In this document: piece after piece, positions 43,758 through 51,997 of the stretch
Position numbering within the stretch: position 1 is the first letter of the stretch
Layout: each line of letters opens with the position of its first letter
Source: Spirosoma pollinicola
GTDB lineage: Bacteria > Bacteroidota > Bacteroidia > Cytophagales > Spirosomataceae
Reading direction: 5' to 3'
NCBI RefSeq assembly: GCF_002831565.1
Contig: NZ_CP025096.1
Coordinates: 1,860,001 to 1,924,000 of the forward strand
Length of the DNA stretch: 64,000 bases
The notes under the pieces: model-generated
What the model was told of the DNA's origin: nothing
The model's input: the letters and a program-made list of their open reading frames with translations, nothing else
Database searches by the model: none
Made by a program: the position numbers and the translations under genes

Positions 43758-44654
43758 ATGGAATCAACAACTGTAAATACTGGATATGCGTGCATAAACC
43801 TCAGTCTCCAGGCCGATAAAATCACCTCGAATCGAGGAATGATTAAAAAGACTTTTACAGAAAAAGGAATTGTCTATGCATCAGAACTGGCATTGAAAAA
43901 CGTGCAGGATTTATTGAAAATCGTGGACTGGAATCTCGAAAATGGGTTTAAACTGTTTCGTATCTCATCCGATATTTTCCCCTGGTCATCTGAATACAGA
44001 ATTGCCAATCTACCCGACTACGCTGACATTCGCGAAACGCTGGAAGAAATTGGCAGTCGCCCTATTCGCCTGACTGCTCATCCCGGCCCTTTCAATCAAT
44101 TGGCCGGGCAGGGCAGGGTTTTGGAAAACACGATTCACGATCTCGAATCACAATCAGAAATCTTTGATCTGATGGGTCTTCCGCCCTCACATTGGAACAA
44201 AATTAACTTTCACGTTGGCGGCACTTACGGCGATAAGACAGCTACACTTGCCCGATTTGCTAAAAATTTCAGCTTGCTTTCCGAAAATCTACGTGCCCGT
44301 CTAACTGTCGAAAACGATGACCGGGTATCGCTATATAGTGTTGCCGACTTGAACTATCTACACGAAATCATTGGCATTCCCATTGTTTTCGATTACTTCC
44401 ATCACGCCTTGAACCCTGGCCAGCAAACAGAAGAAGAGGCCTTTATGATGGCCTATAACAGTTGGGATGTTCGTCCTGTTTTTCACTTTTCAGATTCCCG
44501 CCGGGACCATGAGGACCCTAATGCCCGACGCGAAGCTCATGCCGACTGGCTGTATTCACCCGTGAATACCTATGGTAAAGAACTTGATATTGTATTTGAA
44601 AGTAAAATGAAAGAACTGGCGATTCTGCGAATGAAACAGATAGTATTACCATAA
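43758..44654 (+). CDS. uvsE: UV DNA damage endonuclease
   Basis: The 298-residue TIM-barrel enzyme nicks DNA beside UV photoproducts, an alternative to the Uvr excision route. The start at ATG 43758 is preferred; a TTG two codons earlier is also open. The family pattern is intact: TGYACINLSL at the start, FRISSDIFPWSSEYR near 65-80, RLTAHPGPFNQL near 100, NFHVGGTYGDK near 150, LTVENDDR near 180, VFDYFHHALNPG near 210 and HFSDSRR near 240, which include the metal ligands. Confidence 0.94.
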   Translation: MESTTVNTGYACINLSLQADKITSNRGMIKKTFTEKGIVYASELALKNVQDLLKIVDWNLENGFKLFRISSDIFPWSSEYRIANLPDYADIRETLEEIGSRPIRLTAHPGPFNQLAGQGRVLENTIHDLESQSEIFDLMGLPPSHWNKINFHVGGTYGDKTATLARFAKNFSLLSENLRARLTVENDDRVSLYSVADLNYLHEIIGIPIVFDYFHHALNPGQQTEEEAFMMAYNSWDVRPVFHFSDSRRDHEDPNARREAHADWLYSPVNTYGKELDIVFESKMKELAILRMKQIVLP

Positions 44655-44769
44655 CGGCTAGTCGGGTTTTGGTAGGTTACCAGTAATTGTTTAAAAGGAA
44701 ACCCCGCCGGTTTAGAGCGGGGCTTCAGGAAACTATTCGTGATTAATGTTTCGCTAGCGCTATGCTCAT

Positions 44770-45066
44770 TTAATCAAGGGAAGAGTGAGGTTGAGCTTGT
44801 TGTCTACGCAACGGTCTGACGGCTGTGCCTGAACCAACTTTCACAAGCTCTTTAAGCGGAGCACCTTCACCCCTCAGCAGGTACTCGGCAGAAATTCTGG
44901 GTTCTGCTACACAAATTCGTTCCAGAATTTCTAACCCCGGCTTTGTCCTGCCACCTACAATATTGTATATAGTCATCCGATTAAAACGGTGTTGCGTCAG
45001 GAACTTGTGCGGGGTTGTATCAAGGGCAGCAAAAATTGTTTTGATTTTTTCATCGATTGGGATCAT
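44770..45066 (-). CDS. Helix-turn-helix (XRE-like) regulator
   Basis: Starting at MIPIDEKIKT, the 98-residue protein has an N-terminal DNA-binding domain of phage-repressor type (FAALDTTPHKFLTQHRFNRMTIYNIVGGRTKPGLEILERIC) and a short tail with GAPLKELVKVGSG. It resembles small regulators that recur in many copies in Cytophagales. The target is unknown. Confidence 0.75.
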   Translation of the reverse strand: MIPIDEKIKTIFAALDTTPHKFLTQHRFNRMTIYNIVGGRTKPGLEILERICVAEPRISAEYLLRGEGAPLKELVKVGSGTAVRPLRRQQAQPHSSLD

Positions 45067-45434
45067 AGTTTTATATTTATGGGACTGTGTCAAATATACA
45101 ACTGCGCCAGTAGCATAAATAAAAATTTATATAAGAAATTAAAAAGTATTTACTTAAGTAAATGGAAAATAACGGAGTGACGAATTGTGTAATCCAGAAA
45201 TCAATACTGTTTGCCTGATTTGGTCAACATGTTTAAATAAGTGGCCTTTTTAAATATAAAGTCTGATAACAGACATCAGCTTGGTTGGGTATATAAAAAA
45301 GCCCGCTGCTCTCTTACGAAAGCAGCGGGCGGAAATCAGGTGGTAGTCAGGCTTGTCCGAAAAGATTGACCACACGTAAGTTGAGAAAGTGTATTAAGCT
45401 GCACAAAAGCAACAGACGCTACACAACAAACAGT
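45067..45434. other. Intergenic region with terminator
   Basis: No gene is visible. The region is AT-rich. It contains the HTH-gene promoter zone and, at 45295-45330, a terminator that reads on the minus strand. Confidence 0.6.
45295..45330 (-). terminator. Terminator of the two-repeat secreted-protein gene
   Basis: GCCCGCTGCT at 45301-45310 pairs with AGCAGCGGGC at 45321-45330, followed on the minus strand by a T6 run. It lies about 105 bases past the stop of the gene at 45435. Confidence 0.8.
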
Positions 45435-46040
45435 TTAGTGTTGAATTGCAATGCGACTCGTAAATTTCTTCTCATTTGGGCCAACTACGAACGTGTAAGC
45501 ACCATCAGGAAGACCTGATAAATCGAATCGACGAACCGAGCCTTTAAACGTATCGGTCTGGACCAGAACATTCTGCGCATCATAAATGGCAACGTTGGCT
45601 TCATCAATGTTCTTGGCTGGCAAGATCACTTCGATTTTATTCTTCTCGTAAGCCGTCAGGGTTGGATGGGTCAATTGTTGCAGGCTGCGCTCGTCAACAT
45701 TAACCGCATTGGCTTTGATAGTTAATCCCTGCGACATCCACCAGGCACTGTTACCGGCAGTCAGATAATACTGACCATCCGGCAGGTTGTTCAAGTTGAA
45801 TGCTGTTGCCCGTTTGGCATTTTTTGAAATGACTCCCCGGTACAGAACGTTGCCGTCGACATCAATAATTGCCACGTCAACCGATGCTCCCGGCTGTGTA
45901 TAAATGCGTACTTTCTTTTGCTCGGACTTCTCAACTTTCACACCATTCATTCCTGATCCTGTGTCAGCTTTTGCATCTCCCATGCTAGCCAGACTCATTG
46001 CTGATAATAGAACAGCGATTGTAAATTGGAATTTTTTCAT
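45435..46040 (-). CDS. Secreted protein with two DUF3244/secretion-tail-like repeats
   Basis: The 201-residue product has a signal peptide (FTIAVLLSAMSLASMGDAKA). Two beta-sandwich repeats follow: VDVAIIDVDGNVLYRG ending LPDGQYYLTAG, and ANVAIYDAQNVLVQTD ending LPDGAYTFVVG. The NLPDGxY turn is the hallmark of C-terminal secretion-type or DUF3244 domains of this phylum. Here the domains stand alone rather than at the end of a large protein. Role unknown, probably extracytoplasmic. Confidence 0.75.
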   Translation of the reverse strand: MKKFQFTIAVLLSAMSLASMGDAKADTGSGMNGVKVEKSEQKKVRIYTQPGASVDVAIIDVDGNVLYRGVISKNAKRATAFNLNNLPDGQYYLTAGNSAWWMSQGLTIKANAVNVDERSLQQLTHPTLTAYEKNKIEVILPAKNIDEANVAIYDAQNVLVQTDTFKGSVRRFDLSGLPDGAYTFVVGPNEKKFTSRIAIQH

Positions 46041-46485
46041 TGGTTTGAAATTTTTGTTTTACCGGGACAAAGGTGTGGGCAGAACGTACATCAATGCAAT
46101 AGGACGACCACTGGAAACCAACGTTTTACGAAATATTCATTTTTAAATTATATTCCTTCTGAGCAAATTAGGGCGTTTATTGGAAAAGTACAACAAGTCC
46201 CTATTTTATACTTATGAATTGTATTTTTCTAATATTTCTATATTTTAGGACGATCTAGTTTTGAGGGTCTAGTTTTCATGCTTATAATCCTATTTTCACA
46301 AAAAAGTACAACTAATTGATTTTGAACGCTGACTGCCTGAAGGGCATTTCGCACCATTAACAGTTGATTAATTTGTTGGTCAGGCTTGGTTAGGTCTGTA
46401 CGTTTCAATCCATATTTACAGAAAAACAGACTTCGCGTGGTGCGTAACAAAATAACCCGGTAGTCGCTTATTAACTAAATCGTTA
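46041..46485. other. Intergenic region, AT-rich
   Basis: The 445 bases between two divergent genes hold no convincing gene. Small direct repeats are present: TCTAGTTTTGAGGG near 46254 followed by TCTAGTTTT, and AAAAGTACAAC near 46184 and 46303. They could be regulator sites. A 70-codon frame on the minus strand lacks any sign of coding. Confidence 0.5.
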
Positions 46486-47304
46486 ATGAACTTCATGGAA
46501 CAGGTATTAAAAGGACAGGTCGCCGTAATTACCGGAGCGAGTAGTGGTATTGGCGCAGGTGTAGCAAAATCATTGGCTGATGCCGGAGCCACAGTTGTTA
46601 TAAACTATCCTGTTGAGGCTACGAAACCCGCTGCCGACGCTGTATTAAAAGAAATCACAGATGCAGGGGGAACCGGAACGGTTGCTCAATGCGACGTTAG
46701 CAAAGAAGATCAGGTGATCAAGATGTTTGCCGATGTGGTCGCTCAATACGGTACCGTCGATATTTTGATTAATAATGCGGGCTTGCAGCGTGATTCGAAA
46801 TTCCACGAAATGACGCTCGATCAGTGGAATACTGTTATCAATGTTAACCTGACAGGGCAGTTTCTCTGTGCGCGTGAAGCGATTCGGGAGTTTTTGCGTC
46901 GGGGCCCACGTCCGGATGTGTCGGCTGCAACGGGTAAAATAATTTGTATGAGTTCAGTGCATGAGCTTATCCCCTGGGGTGGTCATGTTAACTATGCTAC
47001 CTCAAAAGGTGGTATCAAAATGCTGATGCAGTCCCTGGCGCAGGAGTATGGAGATCGCCGGATTCGGGTAAACAGCATATGCCCGGGAGCCATTCAAACA
47101 CCTATAAACCGAAGTGCCTGGGAAACCCCCGAAGCGCTGAACAGCCTGATGAGCCTTATACCCTATAATCGGATAGGGCAACCAGCAGATATTGGCAATC
47201 TGGCAGTTTTCCTGTCATCCGATCAATCTGACTACATTACAGGTGCCAGCATCTTCATCGACGGCGGCATGACAGTGTTCGAAGGCTTTGCGACAAACGG
47301 ATAA
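46486..47304 (+). CDS. Short-chain dehydrogenase (glucose 1-dehydrogenase-like)
   Basis: The 272-residue SDR starts MNFMEQVLKG (the second Met is an alternative). The NAD(P)-binding TGASSGIGAGVAKSLADAG is at about 17-35, NNAG near 96, and the catalytic Ser-Tyr-Lys in SSVHELIPWGGHVNYATSKGG. C-terminal FLSSDQSDYITGASIFIDGG is standard. The pattern fits glucose 1-dehydrogenases, which oxidise glucose to gluconolactone. It overlaps the following glycoside hydrolase gene by 17 bases, which suggests joint use of a sugar. Confidence 0.88.
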   Translation: MNFMEQVLKGQVAVITGASSGIGAGVAKSLADAGATVVINYPVEATKPAADAVLKEITDAGGTGTVAQCDVSKEDQVIKMFADVVAQYGTVDILINNAGLQRDSKFHEMTLDQWNTVINVNLTGQFLCAREAIREFLRRGPRPDVSAATGKIICMSSVHELIPWGGHVNYATSKGGIKMLMQSLAQEYGDRRIRVNSICPGAIQTPINRSAWETPEALNSLMSLIPYNRIGQPADIGNLAVFLSSDQSDYITGASIFIDGGMTVFEGFATNG

Positions 47305-49999
47305 GAGAAGACCCATATCTTATAGCTACAAACAGTTGACAATCGAACACAATCGTCTTGAAGATCCTGCCTGGAGGCAGTGGGGACCGTATGTTTCCGA
47401 CAGGCAATGGGGAACCGTGCGTGAGGACTATAGCGCCAACGGCGATGCTTGGAGTTATACAACTCATGATATGGCCCGCAGTTATACCTATCGGTGGGGC
47501 GAAGATGGTATAGCGGGTATATCGGACGATAAACAGCAGCTTTGTCTGGCATTGGGCCTGTGGAATGGAAAAGACCCTATAATAAAAGAACGCTATTTTG
47601 GCCTCACCAATGCCGAAGGAAATCATGGTGAAGATGTTAAAGAGCTTTATTATTACATAGATAATACGCCTACGCATTCGTATCAGCGGATGCTATACAA
47701 ATACCCACAGGCAGCTTATCCATACGAAAAGCTACTAGGTGAAAACCACCTTCGTACGCGCCAGGACCCCGAATTTGAGCTACTGGATACAGGCTTGTTT
47801 GATGAAGATCGGTACTTCGATGTCTTTGTGGAATATGCAAAAGCAGGCCCGCAGGATATTCTGATGACTGTTACGGTGCATAATCGTGGGCCGGAAGAGG
47901 CTGTGCTGCACGTATTGCCAACGCTTTGGTTTCGGAATACCTGGGTGTTTGGCGACGACTCAGACGGTGTTCCAAACTATCGACCTTCGCTGGTATTGCA
48001 GCACGACAACACGGTGTCGGTCGAAGATTCTGCATTGGGCCGGTATGTTTTACACGCAGAAGGTCGTCCAGATTGGCTGTTTTGCGAAAATGAAACAAAC
48101 TTGGCCAGGCTTTATAATACGCATACCGGTTCCCGCTATCCGAAAGATGGCATTAACGACCATCTTGTGCATGGAGCTGATACCGTAAATCCAGCTCAGA
48201 CGGGCACCAAAGCATCGGCACACTACAGTCTGACCATTGCACCCGGCAACTCAACGGTTGTTCAACTTCGGCTCGAATACACTGGGCAAACCGGCACAGG
48301 TTTGGCTAAACCGTTTGCTGATTTTAGTAAAATATGTGCCATTCGTAAAAAGGAAGCCGACGAATTTTATGCTCAAATTCAGGCTGCCGAAGCGACTCCC
48401 GACGAAAAGCTTGTGCAACGGCAAGCTTTTGCCGGGATGCTCTGGAGTAAACAGTACTATTACTATGACGTGTCGAGGTGGCTGGCCGGCGACGAAAACG
48501 GCCCGCCACCGCCACCCGAACGATTGAACGGGCGTAACCACACCTGGTTACAATTGATTAATGCAGGCGTTATATCCATGCCCGATAAATGGGAGTACCC
48601 CTGGTATGCGGCCTGGGACTGGGCGTTTCATTGTGTTACACTCTCGATCATAGACCCTGGTTTGGCAAAGCAGCAATTAATGATGCTTACCAATGAATGG
48701 TTCATGCACCCAAACGGGCAATTACCAGCCTATGAGTGGAATTTCTCGGATGTGAATCCGCCGGTGCAGGCATGGGCTGCCTGGCGAATTTACCACCTCG
48801 AACTGGAACGGAAACCTCCCGGTGAAGAGGATTTGACGTTTTTGCGCGGCATTTTTCATAAACTGATGCTCAACTTTACCTGGTGGGTAAACCGGAAAGA
48901 TGAATCGGGGAACAACATTTTTGAGGGGGGATTCCTGGGTCTGGATAACATTGGCGTATTTGACCGAAATACCGTGTTTCCCGGCGGCAGCCACCTCGAA
49001 CAGGCAGATGGAACAAGCTGGATGGCTATGTATGCCCTGAATATGATGCGAATTGCCCTCGAACTGGCCCGGCATGATTCGGTGTATGACGAAATGGCAA
49101 CGAAATTCTTTGACCATTTTCTTTACATCGCCGGGGCAATCACCAGTATTGGAAAGTCCAATATAGGGTTGTGGGATGAGGAGGATGCGTTTTTTTATGA
49201 CCAGCTACGACTTGACGATGGTCGTGTGCAGCGGATGCGGGTTAGAACGCTGGTTGGCCTTATTCCCATGTTTGCTGTTGAGGTACTGGACAACGAACTA
49301 CTTCAGGCCAACCCTGAATTCGTGAAGCGTATGGGCTGGTTTCAGGGCCACCGCCCCGATTTGTACCATCAGGTATCGCGTTATACGGAAAAAGGCATCG
49401 ACGAAAAACGATTACTTAGCCTTCTGCGTGGGTTTCGTCTAAAAGCTCTGTTGACAAAGATGCTGGATGAGAGCGAATTCCTAAGCCCACATGGAATCAG
49501 AGCTGTCTCGAAAGTGTATCAACATAACCCATATGAATTTACTTTAGACAATACAACTTTTCGACTAACCTATACGCCCGCTGAAAGCGATAGCGGCATG
49601 TTTGGCGGGAACAGCAATTGGCGTGGACCGGTTTGGATGCCTGTAAACTATTTATTGGTCGAAAGTCTGGAGCGATTTTATCATTACTTCGGAGATAGTT
49701 TTACGGTAGAATACCCAGTAGGGTCAGGGCAGCAAATTACCCTAAAGGCAGTTGCCCGGGAGCTCACTAACCGGCTTATAAGCTTATTCACAATTGACTC
49801 AGATGGCAAACGACCCGTTTTTGGGCAGCATCCAAAATATCAGGATCCTAATTTCCGGGACTACGTGCTATTCTACGAATATTTCGACGGCGACAATGGC
49901 CGTGGCGTAGGAGCAAGCCACCAAACAGGCTGGACTGGCCTGGTGGCTGAACTGATTAATAGAAAATACAAAAATTTGAGCCTTTCCAGTAAGCCATAG
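47288..49999 (+). CDS. Large MGH1-like glycoside hydrolase (GH63-related)
   Basis: The 903-residue protein starts at TTG inside the end of the SDR gene; the conserved family N-terminus (EHNRLEDPAWRQWGPYVSDRQWGTVREDYS, about 20-49) rules out the later first ATG. It has an N-terminal beta domain and a C-terminal (alpha/alpha)6 barrel with YPWYAAWDWAFHCVTLSIIDP near 437-457, WDEEDAFFYD near 630 and WRGPVWMPVNYLLVESL near 780. Relatives act on mannosylglycerate or alpha-glucosides. No signal peptide is seen, so it is cytoplasmic. Confidence 0.85.
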   Translation: MRQTDKRRPISYSYKQLTIEHNRLEDPAWRQWGPYVSDRQWGTVREDYSANGDAWSYTTHDMARSYTYRWGEDGIAGISDDKQQLCLALGLWNGKDPIIKERYFGLTNAEGNHGEDVKELYYYIDNTPTHSYQRMLYKYPQAAYPYEKLLGENHLRTRQDPEFELLDTGLFDEDRYFDVFVEYAKAGPQDILMTVTVHNRGPEEAVLHVLPTLWFRNTWVFGDDSDGVPNYRPSLVLQHDNTVSVEDSALGRYVLHAEGRPDWLFCENETNLARLYNTHTGSRYPKDGINDHLVHGADTVNPAQTGTKASAHYSLTIAPGNSTVVQLRLEYTGQTGTGLAKPFADFSKICAIRKKEADEFYAQIQAAEATPDEKLVQRQAFAGMLWSKQYYYYDVSRWLAGDENGPPPPPERLNGRNHTWLQLINAGVISMPDKWEYPWYAAWDWAFHCVTLSIIDPGLAKQQLMMLTNEWFMHPNGQLPAYEWNFSDVNPPVQAWAAWRIYHLELERKPPGEEDLTFLRGIFHKLMLNFTWWVNRKDESGNNIFEGGFLGLDNIGVFDRNTVFPGGSHLEQADGTSWMAMYALNMMRIALELARHDSVYDEMATKFFDHFLYIAGAITSIGKSNIGLWDEEDAFFYDQLRLDDGRVQRMRVRTLVGLIPMFAVEVLDNELLQANPEFVKRMGWFQGHRPDLYHQVSRYTEKGIDEKRLLSLLRGFRLKALLTKMLDESEFLSPHGIRAVSKVYQHNPYEFTLDNTTFRLTYTPAESDSGMFGGNSNWRGPVWMPVNYLLVESLERFYHYFGDSFTVEYPVGSGQQITLKAVARELTNRLISLFTIDSDGKRPVFGQHPKYQDPNFRDYVLFYEYFDGDNGRGVGASHQTGWTGLVAELINRKYKNLSLSSKP

Positions 50000-50251
50000 G
50001 TTATCATTCATTTCCAGTAAAACTGTGCGCCTTCAGGACGTGATTTAGTAGTGCTTAACCACCATTATATCAAAAATACCTAGTATGTATATAAGATAAT
50101 TACAACTAGTTGAATGAGAGATATTGTTAACAACAAGGACTAAAAAAATTTTGTATTGGCTTAAAATATTTAGACAAGTTCCCGAAATAGGCTATTTTTC
50201 GCCATAATTAGCCATGAGTTGCCATTCGGCTCTCAACAAACTCACCTGCAT

Positions 50252-50992
50252 ATGGCAAAGATATTGGTGGTTGAAGACGATGAGCAGCTTAGAAAAAATA
50301 TCCAGGAACAACTGGAGCTAAATGACTATGAGGTTCGAGTGGCTAGTAATGGACTGAAGGCACTTGATCTGTTGCCTTCTTTTCAGCCTGACTTGATTTT
50401 ATGCGATGTTTTGATGCCAGAAATGGATGGCATTGCTTTCATTCGGGCAGTAAAAAGCAATAAAAACTACAGGTTTGTACCGTTCATATTTCTTACGGCA
50501 AAAGTAGCTCAACAGGACATGTTTCTGGGGTTGGAAGAGGGAGCTGTCGACTATTTATCGAAACCGTTTCTGCACCGGGAATTGTTATTAAAGGTTAACA
50601 ACATTACTCGCCAGCGGGCAGAATTTATTCTACATAATTTACAGAATTCCACTGAAGAGGAATCTGATTTTCAATTTGTCAAGCAGTTTTGGCCCTTGCT
50701 AGACGGACACTTCGATGATTCATCGCTGACAATAAGTAAGGCTGCCGAAGCAATGAATATGAGTTTATCGGCTTTTCAACGGCAGATAAAAACATTTTTT
50801 CCAACAAATTTTAACGAGTTACTCAAGGACTATCGTTTGCAAAAAGCTACGCACTACTTAACCCAAACGGATCAAAATCTTCAATGGATTGCGAACCGTT
50901 GTGGGTTTAGCAGTTTGTCGTATTTTTCGTTTTGTTTTAAAAAAGCCTTCAAATTGTCGCCCTTGCGTTTTCGAATGAAAAGCCGATTGTAG
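50252..50992 (+). CDS. Response regulator with AraC-type output domain
   Basis: The start at MAKILVVEDDEQLRK (50252) is preferred over a TTG at 50219. The 246 residues hold a receiver domain with phosphoacceptor Asp52 (LILCDVLMPEMDG), Thr in FLTAK and Lys in YLSKPF, then an AraC helix-turn-helix domain (LTISKAAEAMNMSLSAFQRQIK; LQWIANRCGFSSLSYFSFCFKKAF). No kinase is adjacent on the same strand; the PAS kinase at 51998 is the nearest candidate partner. Confidence 0.9.
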   Translation: MAKILVVEDDEQLRKNIQEQLELNDYEVRVASNGLKALDLLPSFQPDLILCDVLMPEMDGIAFIRAVKSNKNYRFVPFIFLTAKVAQQDMFLGLEEGAVDYLSKPFLHRELLLKVNNITRQRAEFILHNLQNSTEEESDFQFVKQFWPLLDGHFDDSSLTISKAAEAMNMSLSAFQRQIKTFFPTNFNELLKDYRLQKATHYLTQTDQNLQWIANRCGFSSLSYFSFCFKKAFKLSPLRFRMKSRL

Positions 50993-51044
50993 TCTTATAC
51001 AATACACAACTGATAAGACGCGCGGCAGTCAGTACCCTGATCGT

Positions 51045-51326
51045 TTATTGAAGCAGATCGCTTAAATTAACCTGGTCAGTATAAGCTGTCAGCTGGTCTA
51101 AGCACGCTGGTTTATCGACAAATGCATTTACTTTATAGGGTTCCCAATGGGCACCCAAACCCCGATGTGTAGGCCATCGGTAGTAAATCTCCAGAAAATG
51201 ATTGGCCCAATAATACAGTTTGACTTGATGATTATTACTTTGTCGTTGAGCCATGAAGCGTCCATTTATAGGAATTAGCACAACTTGTTCAGGCAACGTT
51301 AATTGATTAAAAAGAGTAACATTCAT
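51045..51326 (-). CDS. Hypothetical protein, 93 residues
   Basis: The product starts MNVTLFNQLTLPEQVVLIPINGRFMAQRQSNNHQVKLYYWANHFLEIYYRW, giving alternating beta strands and one helix. I do not recognise it, but the clean frame and the gap on both sides suggest a real small gene. It may be a Cytophagales-specific family. Confidence 0.6.
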   Translation of the reverse strand: MNVTLFNQLTLPEQVVLIPINGRFMAQRQSNNHQVKLYYWANHFLEIYYRWPTHRGLGAHWEPYKVNAFVDKPACLDQLTAYTDQVNLSDLLQ

Positions 51327-51370
51327 ATTTACATTAGGTCAAAATGAAGTTGAAACGTCAGGTGCGATTG

Positions 51371-51721
51371 TTAATGGAAATAGTGTTGTGTAACTAAATC
51401 ATCAATTGATTTATTTAACTGCTTTATCATGCTAACATGCTTGCTAAAAATAACTTTCTGAGCATCATATGGGCGAGTTTTTGGTTCATCTAATTCGCTT
51501 ATAAAACGTTCCAAAGCAGTCATTAACCCCTTTTTTATATACTTAAAGTTAGATCTTGATTCGTTCGATAATTTTGTTGACTGATTCAATATCAAATCAA
51601 TTAAAAAATAATTTCTATACAATTCTCGTATCTCTGCCTGCCAGGTAAGAAAGCCAGATATCTGACTAGTTGCAGTTTGCGATTTCTTAAAGCATGTGCC
51701 GTACATTGTGTTAAAAATCAA
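51371..51721 (-). CDS. Hypothetical helical protein, 116 residues
   Basis: The product (MIFNTMYGTCFKKSQTATSQ start) is rich in helix-forming residues with heptad-like spacing in TKLSNESRSNFKYIKKGLMTALERFISELDEP, so a coiled coil or helical bundle is likely. No family is recognised. It lies 44 bases upstream of the previous small gene on the same strand and may form an operon with it. Confidence 0.55.
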   Translation of the reverse strand: MIFNTMYGTCFKKSQTATSQISGFLTWQAEIRELYRNYFLIDLILNQSTKLSNESRSNFKYIKKGLMTALERFISELDEPKTRPYDAQKVIFSKHVSMIKQLNKSIDDLVTQHYFH

Positions 51722-51997
51722 TGAGTTGATTAGTCTTCTGGCTAAACAACCCTACAAACCTTTTTGTTAGAAAGGAATTTTTTCAAAACAAAATTATACA
51801 GATTTTTTTTTGATTTCGTGTCTCTTTTTTGTGAATCCTATTATGTATACTCTTGACTATGGTAATCACTGCGTATTTGGTGAGGATGCAAGTAATTTAA
51901 CAGGATTTATATATTTTATTAAAAAAAATATATACATAATTAATGTTCATTAAGAGCTTTTTTTAAAGAATTGCTTTTTATTTATTTCAGACGAACA

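Noticed and set aside
44702-44722. CCCCGC / GCGGGG hairpin after uvsE as terminator
   Set aside because: The stem is only six pairs and no T-tract follows, so it is not listed.
46184-46320. Short direct repeats (AAAAGTACAAC, TCTAGTTTT) as a CRISPR or iteron array
   Set aside because: Only two copies each, unequal spacing and no array structure.
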